Source: Kitasatospora azatica KCTC 9699 (GTDB taxonomy: Bacteria > Actinomycetota > Actinomycetes > Streptomycetales > Streptomycetaceae). Taken from it: DNA of 64,000 bases. This document shows positions 44,092-52,882 of this stretch, piece by piece. The notes beneath the pieces were generated by a model that worked only from the letters and a program-made list of their open reading frames with translations, was not told where the DNA came from and ran no database searches. The stretch's first letter is position 1; the number at the start of each line of letters is the position of its first letter. The stretch is from contig NZ_JQMO01000002.1 in NCBI RefSeq assembly GCF_000744785.1, positions 1,302,001 through 1,366,000 of the forward strand, in the 5' to 3' direction. Both the position numbers and the translations under genes were made by a program.

Positions 44092-45495
44092 TCACCCCTG
44101 AGGGGCGGCGCCCAGTTCGCCGAGCAAGCGCTCAGTCAGTGGGACGTCGAACGGGGAGAAGTGCGGGTTGAGGGCGAGTGCCTCGCGGAGGTCGGCCACG
44201 GCCTCGGGCCGGTGCAGGGCGGCTTCGACGGTGCCCCGGTGGTAGGCGAAGAGGGGGGTGTGCCAGTTGGTGGCGGCGGCCAGGTGGAGCAGGTCCAGCG
44301 CCTCCACGTCCTGCCCGGAGCGGTGCAGGGCCCAGCCGAGGGCGTCGGCGACCAGGACGCTCTTGCGGCGGGCCCACTCCTCGCGGAGCAGCCGGACGGC
44401 GACGGACGGGTCGGCGTGGTCGGCCTGATAGAGCATCAGGACCGGGTCGACCGGTCCGCCGGAGGCGTCCAGCAGGCGTACCTCGGCGGCGAGTGCGGTC
44501 AGCTGGGGGCTCGCGTCCTGGTTGCGGGAGAGCTGCAACTCGGTCAGTTCCAGTAGGAACTGCGGTGTGGGTGCGTGCGCGACCAGCTCGCGGTAGTGCT
44601 CCGCTGCCTGGTCCGGACGGCCGGTGGCGGCGAGGACCCGGGCCAGGCCGGCCTGGGCGTAGTAGTCGTCGGGCGCCTGGGCCAGGGCGCGTCGGTAGTG
44701 GTCGCCGGCCTCCTCCAGCCGGCCGTGGTCCCAGGCGAGGTCGCCGAGGCGGTGCTCGCAGAAGGCGCTGTCGCCGGCGGATTCGGCGCTGTCCAGGGCG
44801 CGTCGCAGCGCGATCTCCGCCTCCTCGGCGCGCCCGTGGGTCTCCAGGTCGTACGCCGCGCGGGTGTAGCCGGGCACGGTCGGGGCCAGGTCGAGCAGAC
44901 GCTGGGTGGCGGCGGTGGCCGCGGGGTAGTCGCCGAGCTGGATCTCGGCGTCCGCGAGCACCAGGTAGCCGGTCGGACGGTCGGGGGCCAGCGCGGTGGC
45001 GCGCTCTCCGGCGGTGCGGGCGGCGGCGAACTCGTGGCGGGCGTTGGCGAGCATGCCGGTGCCCACCAGTGCACCGTAGTTGCCCTGCGGCTTGAGGACG
45101 AGCGAGCGCTGGAAGGCCTGGTCGGCGTCGGCCAGCCGGGCGGCGTCCAGGGTGAGGCGGGCCCGGTCGAGGTCGGCCAGGCCCAACTGCTCCCAGGCGT
45201 ACGGGTCCTGCGGACGGTCCCGGACGGCGGCCCGGGCCGCCGCCAGCGGGTCGCCCGGGGGCGCGGGGACGGCCTGCCCGGCCCCGGGGCCGGGGCCGGC
45301 CGTGGGCGCGGCGGGCCCGAGCGCGAGCAGCCCGCCCGCGCAGGCGAGCACCAGCGCCCCGGCCCCCGCGACCCGGGCGAGCCACCGCAGGCGGCGCCCC
45401 TGTGCGGGTCCGGGCCCGGCTTCGGCTTCGGCTTCGGCTTCGGCTTCGGCTCCGGCTCCGGCTTCGGCTTCGGCTTCGGGCAGGTCAACCGTCAC
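44092..45495 (-). CDS. TPR protein with N-terminal membrane anchor
   Basis: A 467-residue protein. An Ala/Glu-rich start (encoded by hexamer repeats) is followed by one TM segment (about residues 40-60, VAGAGALVLACAGGLLALG) and several TPR-like helix pairs (for example LGLADLDRARL, YLVLADAEIQLGDYPAATAATQRLL, AGDHYRRALAQAPDDYYAQAGLARVL). TPRs mediate protein interactions; the partner may be the DUF4331 protein encoded by the gene whose stop overlaps this start by 4 nt. Confidence 0.8.
   Translation of the reverse strand: MTVDLPEAEAEAGAGAEAEAEAEAEAGPGPAQGRRLRWLARVAGAGALVLACAGGLLALGPAAPTAGPGPGAGQAVPAPPGDPLAAARAAVRDRPQDPYAWEQLGLADLDRARLTLDAARLADADQAFQRSLVLKPQGNYGALVGTGMLANARHEFAAARTAGERATALAPDRPTGYLVLADAEIQLGDYPAATAATQRLLDLAPTVPGYTRAAYDLETHGRAEEAEIALRRALDSAESAGDSAFCEHRLGDLAWDHGRLEEAGDHYRRALAQAPDDYYAQAGLARVLAATGRPDQAAEHYRELVAHAPTPQFLLELTELQLSRNQDASPQLTALAAEVRLLDASGGPVDPVLMLYQADHADPSVAVRLLREEWARRKSVLVADALGWALHRSGQDVEALDLLHLAAATNWHTPLFAYHRGTVEAALHRPEAVADLREALALNPHFSPFDVPLTERLLGELGAAPQG
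45418..45477. repeat. Ten hexamer repeats in the TPR gene
   Basis: Ten tandem hexamers (eight ggcttc and two ggctcc) encode the EA-rich N-terminus on the minus strand. Confidence 0.85.
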
Positions 45496-46970
45496 GGCAG
45501 CGCGTGCGGCAGGTTGAGGTACGGGAAGGTGTCCGTGGCCGGCTTCGGCTGCAGGTCGAAGAGCGGCGGTGGCAGCAGGCCGGCGGCGGACGGACCGCCC
45601 GGCTCGCCCTCCAGCATCCGCAGCAGCGAGTTGTCGATCATGTCGTTGGGGCGGCGGCCGTTCGGGTAGCCCTGCAGATCACCGTCGAGCACGCCGAAGC
45701 GGTTGGGGTTGGCGGTGACCGGCGTGGTCAGGTTGAGCCGCAGCTCGTCGGCCCAGGCGACCGCGTTCGGGTCGGTGTCGGCGTTCATCGACTGGGTGTT
45801 GAGGTCGAAGCCGAACTTGGCGCCGTTGTTCTTGCCGATGCCCCCGAGGTAGAGCGCCCGGATGTCGGTGCGCGGGCCGGCCGGCGCCGGGAACTGGCCG
45901 GCCGCCTCGATCTTGTGCGGCGGGGCGGGGTCGAGCGCGGAGTTGAGGAAGTCCTGGTCGTACTGGTCCTGGTCGGCGGGCCGCGCGTGGAAGCGGTCCT
46001 CGGGGCCACCGGGCGCGGCGATGCCGCCGAAGCTGCCCCAGAGCCCGAACATGATGTGCGGGTTGCCGAGCCGCCCGACCTGACGGTAGCCGGCGTCCTG
46101 GGCACGCAGGTCGCGGGCCAGATTGGCGCCCGGCCGGGACAGGGTGGCCCAGACCCCGACCACCGGATTGCGCCCGGGATCGCCGTTCAGGGCGAGTTCG
46201 CGCTTGGGCACCTGCAGGATCAGGCTGCTGACGTTGACCGCCGCCAGCGGGTTGGCCGCGGGCAGGTAGCCGGGCACCGGTCCCGCGCTGCCGAGGATGA
46301 AGTAGCCGAACACCCGGGCGTCGGCCTGGAAGGACTCCGCAGTCTGGGTGGCGATCGAACGTCCGCCGCCCGGCAGCACGGTGGTCGCCTCGGCGCGCAG
46401 CGCCCCGTAGTCGGGCATCTGGCCGATGCTCTGCTGGGTGGGCGCCGCCGGGGCGTCCTTGACCAGCACCTCGGGCGCCTGGCCGGCCCGGATCCGCTCC
46501 AGCGTGTAGTACTGGCGGAAGAGCAGGCCGGAGTCGCGCAGCGAGCGGACCTGGCCGATCGCGATCGGTCCGGCGCCGAACAGCCGCCGGTCCTCGGTGC
46601 GGAAGGTCCAGCGGTAGGTGAGGTCGGAGTGGCCGTCGCCGTGGCCGTCGATGTGGATCTCGTAGCGCGCTCCGCCGGTGGCGAAGGGGTAGTTGACCGG
46701 CGCGGGGGTGGTGCCGGGCAGCTGGGTCGGCTGGAGGTCGGCGATGACGGTGGCCATGTCCGGGTTGTCCGGGCTGGTGAAGGCATAGATGTCGGTGAAG
46801 TTGGCCTGCGGGTCGGCGATCTGGCCGGGCGCGTCGAAGTGGCCGCCGGCCTGGCTGGTGCCGAGGTACGGACCGGCCAGCGCCGCGGTGGTGAGCAGCG
46901 CGGTGGCGGCCGCCAGGGCGAGCGTTCTGGGGCGGCGGGCCACCCGGGTCGACGGAGCGGAACGAGGCAT
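45492..46970 (-). CDS. Secreted DUF4331 protein
   Basis: A 492-residue exported protein. Tat/Sec-like N-terminus MPRSAPSTRVARRPRTLALA with hydrophobic core, then SHxD-like GGHFDAPGQIADPQANFTDIYAF and a Gly/Asp-rich sheet region. DUF4331 domains have no assigned reaction. ATG 46970 has a GGAGAA site. The last codons overlap the downstream TPR gene (ATGA), so the two are co-expressed. The N-terminus suggests it is secreted or lipid-surface located. Confidence 0.87.
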   Translation of the reverse strand: MPRSAPSTRVARRPRTLALAAATALLTTAALAGPYLGTSQAGGHFDAPGQIADPQANFTDIYAFTSPDNPDMATVIADLQPTQLPGTTPAPVNYPFATGGARYEIHIDGHGDGHSDLTYRWTFRTEDRRLFGAGPIAIGQVRSLRDSGLLFRQYYTLERIRAGQAPEVLVKDAPAAPTQQSIGQMPDYGALRAEATTVLPGGGRSIATQTAESFQADARVFGYFILGSAGPVPGYLPAANPLAAVNVSSLILQVPKRELALNGDPGRNPVVGVWATLSRPGANLARDLRAQDAGYRQVGRLGNPHIMFGLWGSFGGIAAPGGPEDRFHARPADQDQYDQDFLNSALDPAPPHKIEAAGQFPAPAGPRTDIRALYLGGIGKNNGAKFGFDLNTQSMNADTDPNAVAWADELRLNLTTPVTANPNRFGVLDGDLQGYPNGRRPNDMIDNSLLRMLEGEPGGPSAAGLLPPPLFDLQPKPATDTFPYLNLPHALP

Positions 46971-47187
46971 CGGCGGTTCTCCAGACAGGTCCGGGGGCGG
47001 GTGCGCCGGATCACCGTAGGACCGAAATGGATCATGGATCGACCTGGTGACGGGCAGACCGCACGATCGTGTGCAGACTTTCACTCGGACGGCCCAATGG
47101 GCTGGCAGCACGCTGCAGAAGTGCCCTATTGATGGGCTCGCTTCGTTGACGAAGCTTCACTTCCTCTTCCGCTCTGGAGAACTGACG

Positions 47188-47874
47188 ATGCGCCTGTTCC
47201 GTGTTCTGTCCGCACTGGCCCTGGCCGGTGCGCTCACCCTCTCGGCCGCCCCCGCCCCGGCCCTCGCCTCCGCCTCCGCCTCCGCCTCCGCCGATGGTGG
47301 CGCCGTGCCGCTCGACCGGGCGGTCACCGCGCCGGCGGGCCCCGAGGCCCCGGGCATCTACATCTCGCCGTGGGGCAGCGCGCACGTCCGCGTGAGTGAC
47401 ACCACCCGGGACTGGCTGATCGCCAACGGCATCACCCTCGGCGCGATCTCGCCGTTCGTGCTGGACCCGGACGGCTTCGGCTTCGACATGCCGATCGGCT
47501 CGACCGCCGGTGACCACCTGGACGCCAAGGGACGGATCTACTACCCCGGTGGGATGACGCTGAGCCAGGCGAGCACCGGTACCTCCGTCGAGCTACAGGC
47601 CACCTGGATCCGGATCGCGCCGCAGCCGGGCTACTCGGCGGGCATCCGGGTGAACGGCCGGACCATCAGCGAGGAGACCCTGCTCGCCTACACCACACCC
47701 GCCGAGGTGATCGCCAACGGCCGCCCGACCTTCACCGGCTTCACGCTGGACCGGGTGCCGTTCCACATCACCCAGGAGACCGCCGACCTGACCACCCAGT
47801 GGTTCGGCAATGGTCTGGCCGCCAACTCGATGTTCGGCACCCTGACGCCGCGCTTCGACTACGTCCCGGCCTGA
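47188..47874 (+). CDS. Secreted protein of unknown function
   Basis: A 228-residue protein with a Sec signal peptide (MRLFRVLSALALAGALTLSA, cleavage near ALA-SA). A (Ala-Ser)4 stretch coded by four gcctcc hexamers (47266-47289) follows. The rest is a beta-rich domain (WGSAHVRVSD, PGYSAGIRVNG). ATG 47188 has a GGAGA site. No family recognised. Confidence 0.8.
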   Translation: MRLFRVLSALALAGALTLSAAPAPALASASASASADGGAVPLDRAVTAPAGPEAPGIYISPWGSAHVRVSDTTRDWLIANGITLGAISPFVLDPDGFGFDMPIGSTAGDHLDAKGRIYYPGGMTLSQASTGTSVELQATWIRIAPQPGYSAGIRVNGRTISEETLLAYTTPAEVIANGRPTFTGFTLDRVPFHITQETADLTTQWFGNGLAANSMFGTLTPRFDYVPA

Positions 47875-47966
47875 CCGGCCGCCGGGGCTGACTGCCAGGG
47901 GCCGGCTCCCTGGGACTGCCTGCCAGGGTCTGGCGCATCGCTCCCCCCACGGGCCACAGTGGCGGA

Positions 47967-49499
47967 ATGCAGACTCCACTGTCCGTCATGGACTTCCTGG
48001 ACCGGGCCGAGCTGGTGTACGGGGACCGGATCGGCATCGTCGACGAGCCCGAGCAGCCCGCCGAGTCCTGGGGCGAGCTGAGCTACCGGCGGGTGGCGGA
48101 GCTCGCCCGGGCCCAGGCCGCCGGCCTGGACCGGTTGGGCGTCGGCCCCGGTGAACGGGTGGCGATCGTCTCGCAGAACTCAGCCCGGCTGCTGACCTCG
48201 TACTACGGGGTCAGCGGCTTCGGCCGGGTGCTGGTACCGGTCAACTTCCGGCTGCGCGCGGCGGAGGTCGCGTACATCGTGGAGCAGAGCGGGGCGAGCC
48301 TGCTGCTGGTCGACCCGGAACTGGATCAGTCGCTGGCCGAGGTGACCTGCGCCCGGCGGTTCGTGCTGGGGGCGGCGAGCGACGCCGAGCTGTACGACTT
48401 CGACCGTGAGCCGGCGCGCCACCCGGTCGACGAGAACGACACCGCGACGATCAACTTCACCAGCGGAACCACCGCCCGCCCCAAGGGCGTTCGGCTCACC
48501 CACCGGAACAACTGGCTGAATGCCACGCTGATGGCACTGCACTTCGGTGCGAGCGACCGCGACGTCTACCTGCACACCCTGCCGATGTTCCACGCCAACG
48601 GCTGGGGCATGCCGTTCGGCCTGACCGGGCTCGGCGCCCAGCACATCGTGCTGCGCAAGGTGGACGGGCCGGAGATCCTGCGCCGGGTGGAGCGGCACGG
48701 CGTGACCTTCCTCTGCGGCGCTCCTGCCGTGGTGGCCACCGTGCTGGAGGCCGCCGCGCACTGGGACGGGCCGATCCCGGGCCGGGACAGGGTGCGGATG
48801 ATCGTGGCCGGCGCTCCCCCGCCGAGCTCGGTGATCCAGCGGGTGGAACGCGAGTTGGGCTGGGAGTTCATGCAGATCTACGGCCTGACCGAGACCGCGC
48901 CGGTGGTGACGGTGAACCGTTCGCGCGCCGAGTGGGACCAACTGTCCCCCGCCGAACGGGCGGAGAAACTCGTCCGGGCCGGCGCCCCGGCGCTCGGCAC
49001 CCAACTGCGGGTGGACAACCAGGGCGAGGTGCTGGTCCGCTCCAACACGGTGCTCGACGGCTACTGGGAACGGCCGGACGAGACGGCGGCCGCACTCAAG
49101 GACGGCTGGTTCCACACCGGCGACGGCGGCACGCTGCAGGACGGCTATCTGACCATCTCGGACCGGAAGAAGGACGTGATCATCACCGGCGGCGAGAACG
49201 TCAGCTCGATCGAGGTGGAGGACGTGCTCTACGACCATCCGGCGGTCTCCGAGGTGGCGGTGATCGGGGTGCCGGACGAGAAGTGGGGCGAGACGGTCAA
49301 GGCGCTGGTGGTGCTGAAGCCGGGGCGGCAGGCCGACGAGGGCGAGCTGATCGCGCACTGCAAGGCCCGGCTGGCCGGCTACAAGGCACCGACCAGCGTG
49401 GAGGTCCGGGACACCCTGCCGCGCACCAGCACCGGGAAGCTGCAGAAGTTCCGGCTGCGTGAGCCGTACTGGAACGGCCACGGCAAGGGAGTGAACTGA
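47967..49499 (+). CDS. Fatty-acyl-CoA synthetase (AMP-dependent ligase)
   Basis: A 510-residue ANL-superfamily ligase. ATP loop [32 protein letters not shown] and [14 protein letters not shown] are clear, with the conserved lysine in [12 protein letters not shown]. It activates a carboxylate to acyl-AMP then acyl-CoA. It overlaps the TIGR03084 gene by one base (TGATG), so the two are coupled and may share a catabolic pathway. Confidence 0.92.
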   Translation: MQTPLSVMDFLDRAELVYGDRIGIVDEPEQPAESWGELSYRRVAELARAQAAGLDRLGVGPGERVAIVSQNSARLLTSYYGVSGFGRVLVPVNFRLRAAEVAYIVEQSGASLLLVDPELDQSLAEVTCARRFVLGAASDAELYDFDREPARHPVDENDTATINFTSGTTARPKGVRLTHRNNWLNATLMALHFGASDRDVYLHTLPMFHANGWGMPFGLTGLGAQHIVLRKVDGPEILRRVERHGVTFLCGAPAVVATVLEAAAHWDGPIPGRDRVRMIVAGAPPPSSVIQRVERELGWEFMQIYGLTETAPVVTVNRSRAEWDQLSPAERAEKLVRAGAPALGTQLRVDNQGEVLVRSNTVLDGYWERPDETAAALKDGWFHTGDGGTLQDGYLTISDRKKDVIITGGENVSSIEVEDVLYDHPAVSEVAVIGVPDEKWGETVKALVVLKPGRQADEGELIAHCKARLAGYKAPTSVEVRDTLPRTSTGKLQKFRLREPYWNGHGKGVN

Positions 49500-50305
49500 T
49501 GGGACGTCAGGAGACCGTGGCACTGCTCGCCGACCTGCGCGCCGAGAGCGACGAACTGGACACCCTGGTCGCGGAGTTGGACGCCGAGGGCTGGGCAACC
49601 CGGACACCCGCGCCGGGCTGGACGGTCGCGCACCAGATCGCGCACCTGGCCTGGACCGACGACTGGACGCTGCAGTCCGCCCGCGACCCCGAGGGATTCC
49701 ACCCGGCGGCGAACGAACTGCTGGTGGGCGCGGCCGAGTTCGACGAGATCGTGGACGGCGCGGCGGCGGCCGGGGCGGCGCTGCCGCACGGCGAGCTGCT
49801 GGCCCGCTGGCGGGCCGGCCGGGCCGCGGTGCTCGAGGCGCTGGACGCGGTGCCGGAAGGGGCCAGACTCCCGTGGTTCGGGCCACCGATGAAGGCCGCC
49901 TCGATGGCCACCGCGCGGATCATGGAGACCTGGGCGCACGGCGAGGACGTGGCCGACGCGCTGGGCGTGAAACGCGAACCGACCGCGCGCCTGCGGCATA
50001 TCGCGCACCTGGGCGTGCGGACCTTCGGATTCGCCTTCTCCGCGCACGGGTTGGCGGTGCCGACCGAGCCGGTCCGGGTCGAGCTGACCGGCCCGGGCGG
50101 CGAGCTCTGGAGCTGGGGCCCGGAGGACGCGGCCGACCGGATCACCGGGCCGGCCCTGGACTTCTGCCTGCTCGCCACCCAGCGCCGCCACCCGGCCGAC
50201 CTGTCCCTGACCGCCACCGGCCCGGTGGCCACCGCCTGGCTGCCGATCGCCCAGGCCTTCGCCGGCCCACCGGGGGAAGGCCGGGCGCCGAGCGGGCGGG
50301 AGTGA
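49499..50305 (+). CDS. TIGR03084-family metal-binding protein (DinB/MDMPI-like)
   Basis: A 268-residue protein. The N-terminal [11 protein letters not shown] and DINB-like helical bundle and C-terminal SCP2-like region match the TIGR03084/mycothiol-dependent maleylpyruvate isomerase superfamily. The His residues in AHQIAHL and [10 protein letters not shown] are likely metal ligands. The function is inferred; it could be a mycothiol-dependent detoxification enzyme. Confidence 0.83.
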   Translation: MGRQETVALLADLRAESDELDTLVAELDAEGWATRTPAPGWTVAHQIAHLAWTDDWTLQSARDPEGFHPAANELLVGAAEFDEIVDGAAAAGAALPHGELLARWRAGRAAVLEALDAVPEGARLPWFGPPMKAASMATARIMETWAHGEDVADALGVKREPTARLRHIAHLGVRTFGFAFSAHGLAVPTEPVRVELTGPGGELWSWGPEDAADRITGPALDFCLLATQRRHPADLSLTATGPVATAWLPIAQAFAGPPGEGRAPSGRE

Positions 50306-50320
50306 GGCGGGGCGCGTCAC

Positions 50321-50406
50321 GCGATGACAGCTGAGCGATGAGCAATGAGCGATAACAGCTGACAGATTTCAATATCTGTCAGCTGTTATCGCGTAGCTGT
50401 CATCGC
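50321..50406. terminator. Nested bidirectional terminator
   Basis: An inner perfect 18-bp stem (50350-50367 with 50374-50391; loop ttcaat) lies inside a second 12-bp stem (50321-50332 with 50395-50406). It is AT-richer than its surroundings. Its right arm overlaps the tetR stop codon at 50400. Confidence 0.85.
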
Positions 50407-51107
50407 TCACTCCCCAACCCCTTCAGCAACAGCCCCAGCGCCAGCTCGAACCCGCGCTCGTCCAGGCCACCCGGGCCGCCGCCCCGCTCGGCGGAGGCGG
50501 TCAGGGCGTCGGCGAGGTGCGGGTACTGGGGCCGGTAGGCCGCAGCAGGACGGGCGAACCCCTCCGTGAAGGTCTCCAGCGCGGAGCCAAGCACCAGGTA
50601 GTCCAGCGCTGCCGCGGCCTCGGCGGCGTCCGCCGGCTCCAGACCGGCCCGCCGCAGTGCGGCCAACAACGCATCGTAGCCGAGGAGTTGGCGCTCGGCC
50701 TCGACCCGGCGCCGGGCCAGCAGGGCGATGGTGTTCGGGTGCCGCAGGAAGACCCGGCGGTAGCCGCGCGCATACTCGGCCACGCCCTCTCGCCAGTCCG
50801 CCGCGCCCGTCGCCGTCACCCCGGCCCCCGCCGTCGCCGTCGCCCCCGCCGCCTCCACGGCCCCCGCGCCCGCCGCCCCCGAGGCCCGCAGCGGCCCGTG
50901 GTCGATCTCCGCGTTGACCAGCTCGGCGAGCGCGTCGAGCAGCTCGTCCTTACTCGCGACGTGGTTGTAGAGCGAGGCCGCCTTCACCCCGAGCCGCTCG
51001 GCGAGCGCCCGCATGGTGAGCCCGCCCGGACCGGTCTCGTCGACCACGTCCAGCGCCGCCCGGGCGATGATCTCCCTGCTCAGCAGCGCCCTTGCCGGTC
51101 GCCCCAC
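50400..51107 (-). CDS. TetR-family regulator of the divergent permease
   Basis: A 235-residue TetR/AcrR protein. The HTH is ALAERLGVKAASLYNHVASK (about residues 37-56), and a TetR_C-like ligand domain follows. GTG 51107 (GRPARALLSRE) with an AAGGGG site is preferred to the longer GTG at 51122. It is divergent from an amino-acid permease gene; a palindrome at 51200-51214 between them is the likely operator. Confidence 0.87.
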   Translation of the reverse strand: MGRPARALLSREIIARAALDVVDETGPGGLTMRALAERLGVKAASLYNHVASKDELLDALAELVNAEIDHGPLRASGAAGAGAVEAAGATATAGAGVTATGAADWREGVAEYARGYRRVFLRHPNTIALLARRRVEAERQLLGYDALLAALRRAGLEPADAAEAAAALDYLVLGSALETFTEGFARPAAAYRPQYPHLADALTASAERGGGPGGLDERGFELALGLLLKGLGSER

Positions 51108-51199
51108 GTCCCACCCCTTCACGCTCTCTGGTCGGCGTCAGGTTACAGGCCGGTGTCGATGCCTTCCCCTCACCCCGTGCGGTGGTCTACCGTCCTCGA

Positions 51200-51214
51200 C
51201 TAACTAAGTTAGTT
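51200..51214. promoter_or_regulatory. Putative TetR operator between tetR and permease
   Basis: Overlapping palindromes CTAACT-A-AGTTAG (51200-51212) and AACTAA-G-TTAGTT (51202-51214), an AT-rich patch 38-52 bp upstream of the permease ATG. Confidence 0.55.
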
Positions 51215-51251
51215 TTCTCCAACTCCTCCCCGACAGCAGAGGCGGACCCCC

Positions 51252-52757
51252 ATGAGCCAACAGACCCCGGTGAACGAGCAGAGATCCGACAGCGAGCGGC
51301 TGGCCGCCCTCGGCTACCGCCAGGAGCTGCGGCGCAGCCTCGGGATCCTCGGCAACATCGCGATGGGCTTCGCGGTGGTCTCGCCGGTGGTCGGGCTCTA
51401 CGCCGTGGCCCAGGTCGGGATGAGCATCGACGGCGGGGCCTGGATCTGGGCACTGCCGATCTGCCTGCTCGGGCAGGCGCTGGTGGTCTGCGTCTACTCA
51501 GAGCTGGCCAGCCAGTGGCCGCTGGCCGGTGGCGCCTACCAGTGGACCCGGCGGCTGGCCGGCCCGTCCTTCGCCTGGCTGAGCGGCTGGCTCTGGCAGT
51601 TCGCCGTGATGTTCGCGAACACCACGGTCGCCTACCTCGCCTCCCCCTGGGTCTTCGCACTCTTCGGAGCCACCCCCGCCCCCGCCCAGCTGGTGCTGGT
51701 CTCGGCGGCCTTCACGCTCGGCTGCGCGCTGGTCAACGCCTACGGGATCAACCTGCTGCGCTGGTTCGTCTCGCTCGGCATCGCCGCCGAGGCGATCGCC
51801 TCGGTGCTGGTCGGCGTCTCGCTGCTGCTCTTCTTCCGCAAGCACGGCTTCAGCCTGCTCACCGACGCCCTTGGCGCGCCGGCCGCCACCGGTAGCAGCG
51901 CCCTGATGTCCTTCCTGGCCGTGGTCGCGGTCGGCGGCTGGGCCTTCATCGGCTTCGACGCCTGCGTCTCCACCGCCGAGGAGACCAGGAACGCGGGCCG
52001 CCAGGTGCCCCGGGCCATGTGGTACGCGCTGCTCAGCGTCGGCGCGGTGGTGATCCTCAACGCGGTGGGCGTCGCACTGGCCCACCCGGACCCGGCCGCC
52101 GTGGTGGCCGGACAGGACCTGGACCCGGTGACCACCGCGGTGACCAGCTCCTTCGGCGACTGGTCGGCCAAGCCCTTCGTCGTGGTGGTGCTGGTCAGCT
52201 TCACGGCCTGTCTGATGGCCTCGCAGGGCGGTGCGGCGCGCGGCCTCTACTCGCTGGCCCGGGACGGCGTGTTCCCGTGTTCGGCGCAGGTGCGCAAGGT
52301 GAACAAGCACCAGGCACCGATCGGCGGACTGGTCGCGGCCACCCTGATCAGCTGCGCGGCGCTGCCGCTCGGACTGAAGAGCGCGGCGATGGGCAGCCTG
52401 ATCACCTTCGGCAGCGCGGCCACCTTCCTGCCGTTCTTCCTGCTGACCCTGGCGGCGCTGATCGCGCGGTTGCGCGGCAGCTGGCGCCCGGCCGGCGAGG
52501 TGAACTACGGACGGGCCGGTACCGCGCTGAACGCGCTGGCGGTGCTCTGGACCGGTCTGGAGGTGGTCAACATCTGCTGGCCGCGGACGATCCTGGCCCC
52601 CGCCGGGGCGCCCTGGTACCAGGTCTGGGCCGCGCTGCTCGGGGTGGGGACGGTCAGCCTGGTGGGTCTCGGCTACCTGCTGGTGCGCCGACCGCAGCGG
52701 CTGATGGTGCCGGCTGACGCCGCTGCCGCCGAGGAGAAGACCGACCAGATGGCATGA
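51252..52757 (+). CDS. APC-family amino acid permease
   Basis: A 501-residue 12-TM transporter. The N-terminal consensus GNIAMGFAVVSPVVGLYAVAQ and repeated hydrophobic helices fit the APC (GabP/amino-acid-polyamine) family; SELASQWPLAGGAYQWTRR is a family signature. It is regulated with the divergent TetR. The substrate is not visible. It precedes the NO synthase by about 125 bp. Confidence 0.9.
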   Translation: MSQQTPVNEQRSDSERLAALGYRQELRRSLGILGNIAMGFAVVSPVVGLYAVAQVGMSIDGGAWIWALPICLLGQALVVCVYSELASQWPLAGGAYQWTRRLAGPSFAWLSGWLWQFAVMFANTTVAYLASPWVFALFGATPAPAQLVLVSAAFTLGCALVNAYGINLLRWFVSLGIAAEAIASVLVGVSLLLFFRKHGFSLLTDALGAPAATGSSALMSFLAVVAVGGWAFIGFDACVSTAEETRNAGRQVPRAMWYALLSVGAVVILNAVGVALAHPDPAAVVAGQDLDPVTTAVTSSFGDWSAKPFVVVVLVSFTACLMASQGGAARGLYSLARDGVFPCSAQVRKVNKHQAPIGGLVAATLISCAALPLGLKSAAMGSLITFGSAATFLPFFLLTLAALIARLRGSWRPAGEVNYGRAGTALNALAVLWTGLEVVNICWPRTILAPAGAPWYQVWAALLGVGTVSLVGLGYLLVRRPQRLMVPADAAAAEEKTDQMA

Positions 52758-52882
52758 CCATCACAAAATGCTCGCGGAACCCGACAGCCTAGCGCGTCCC
52801 GGGCGGAGCCTGTGCAAGATTCACCTACTTTCGGCTACCGGCGGCGGCCGTCAGGTATCCATGGGGACGGAAAGGACGCCCC

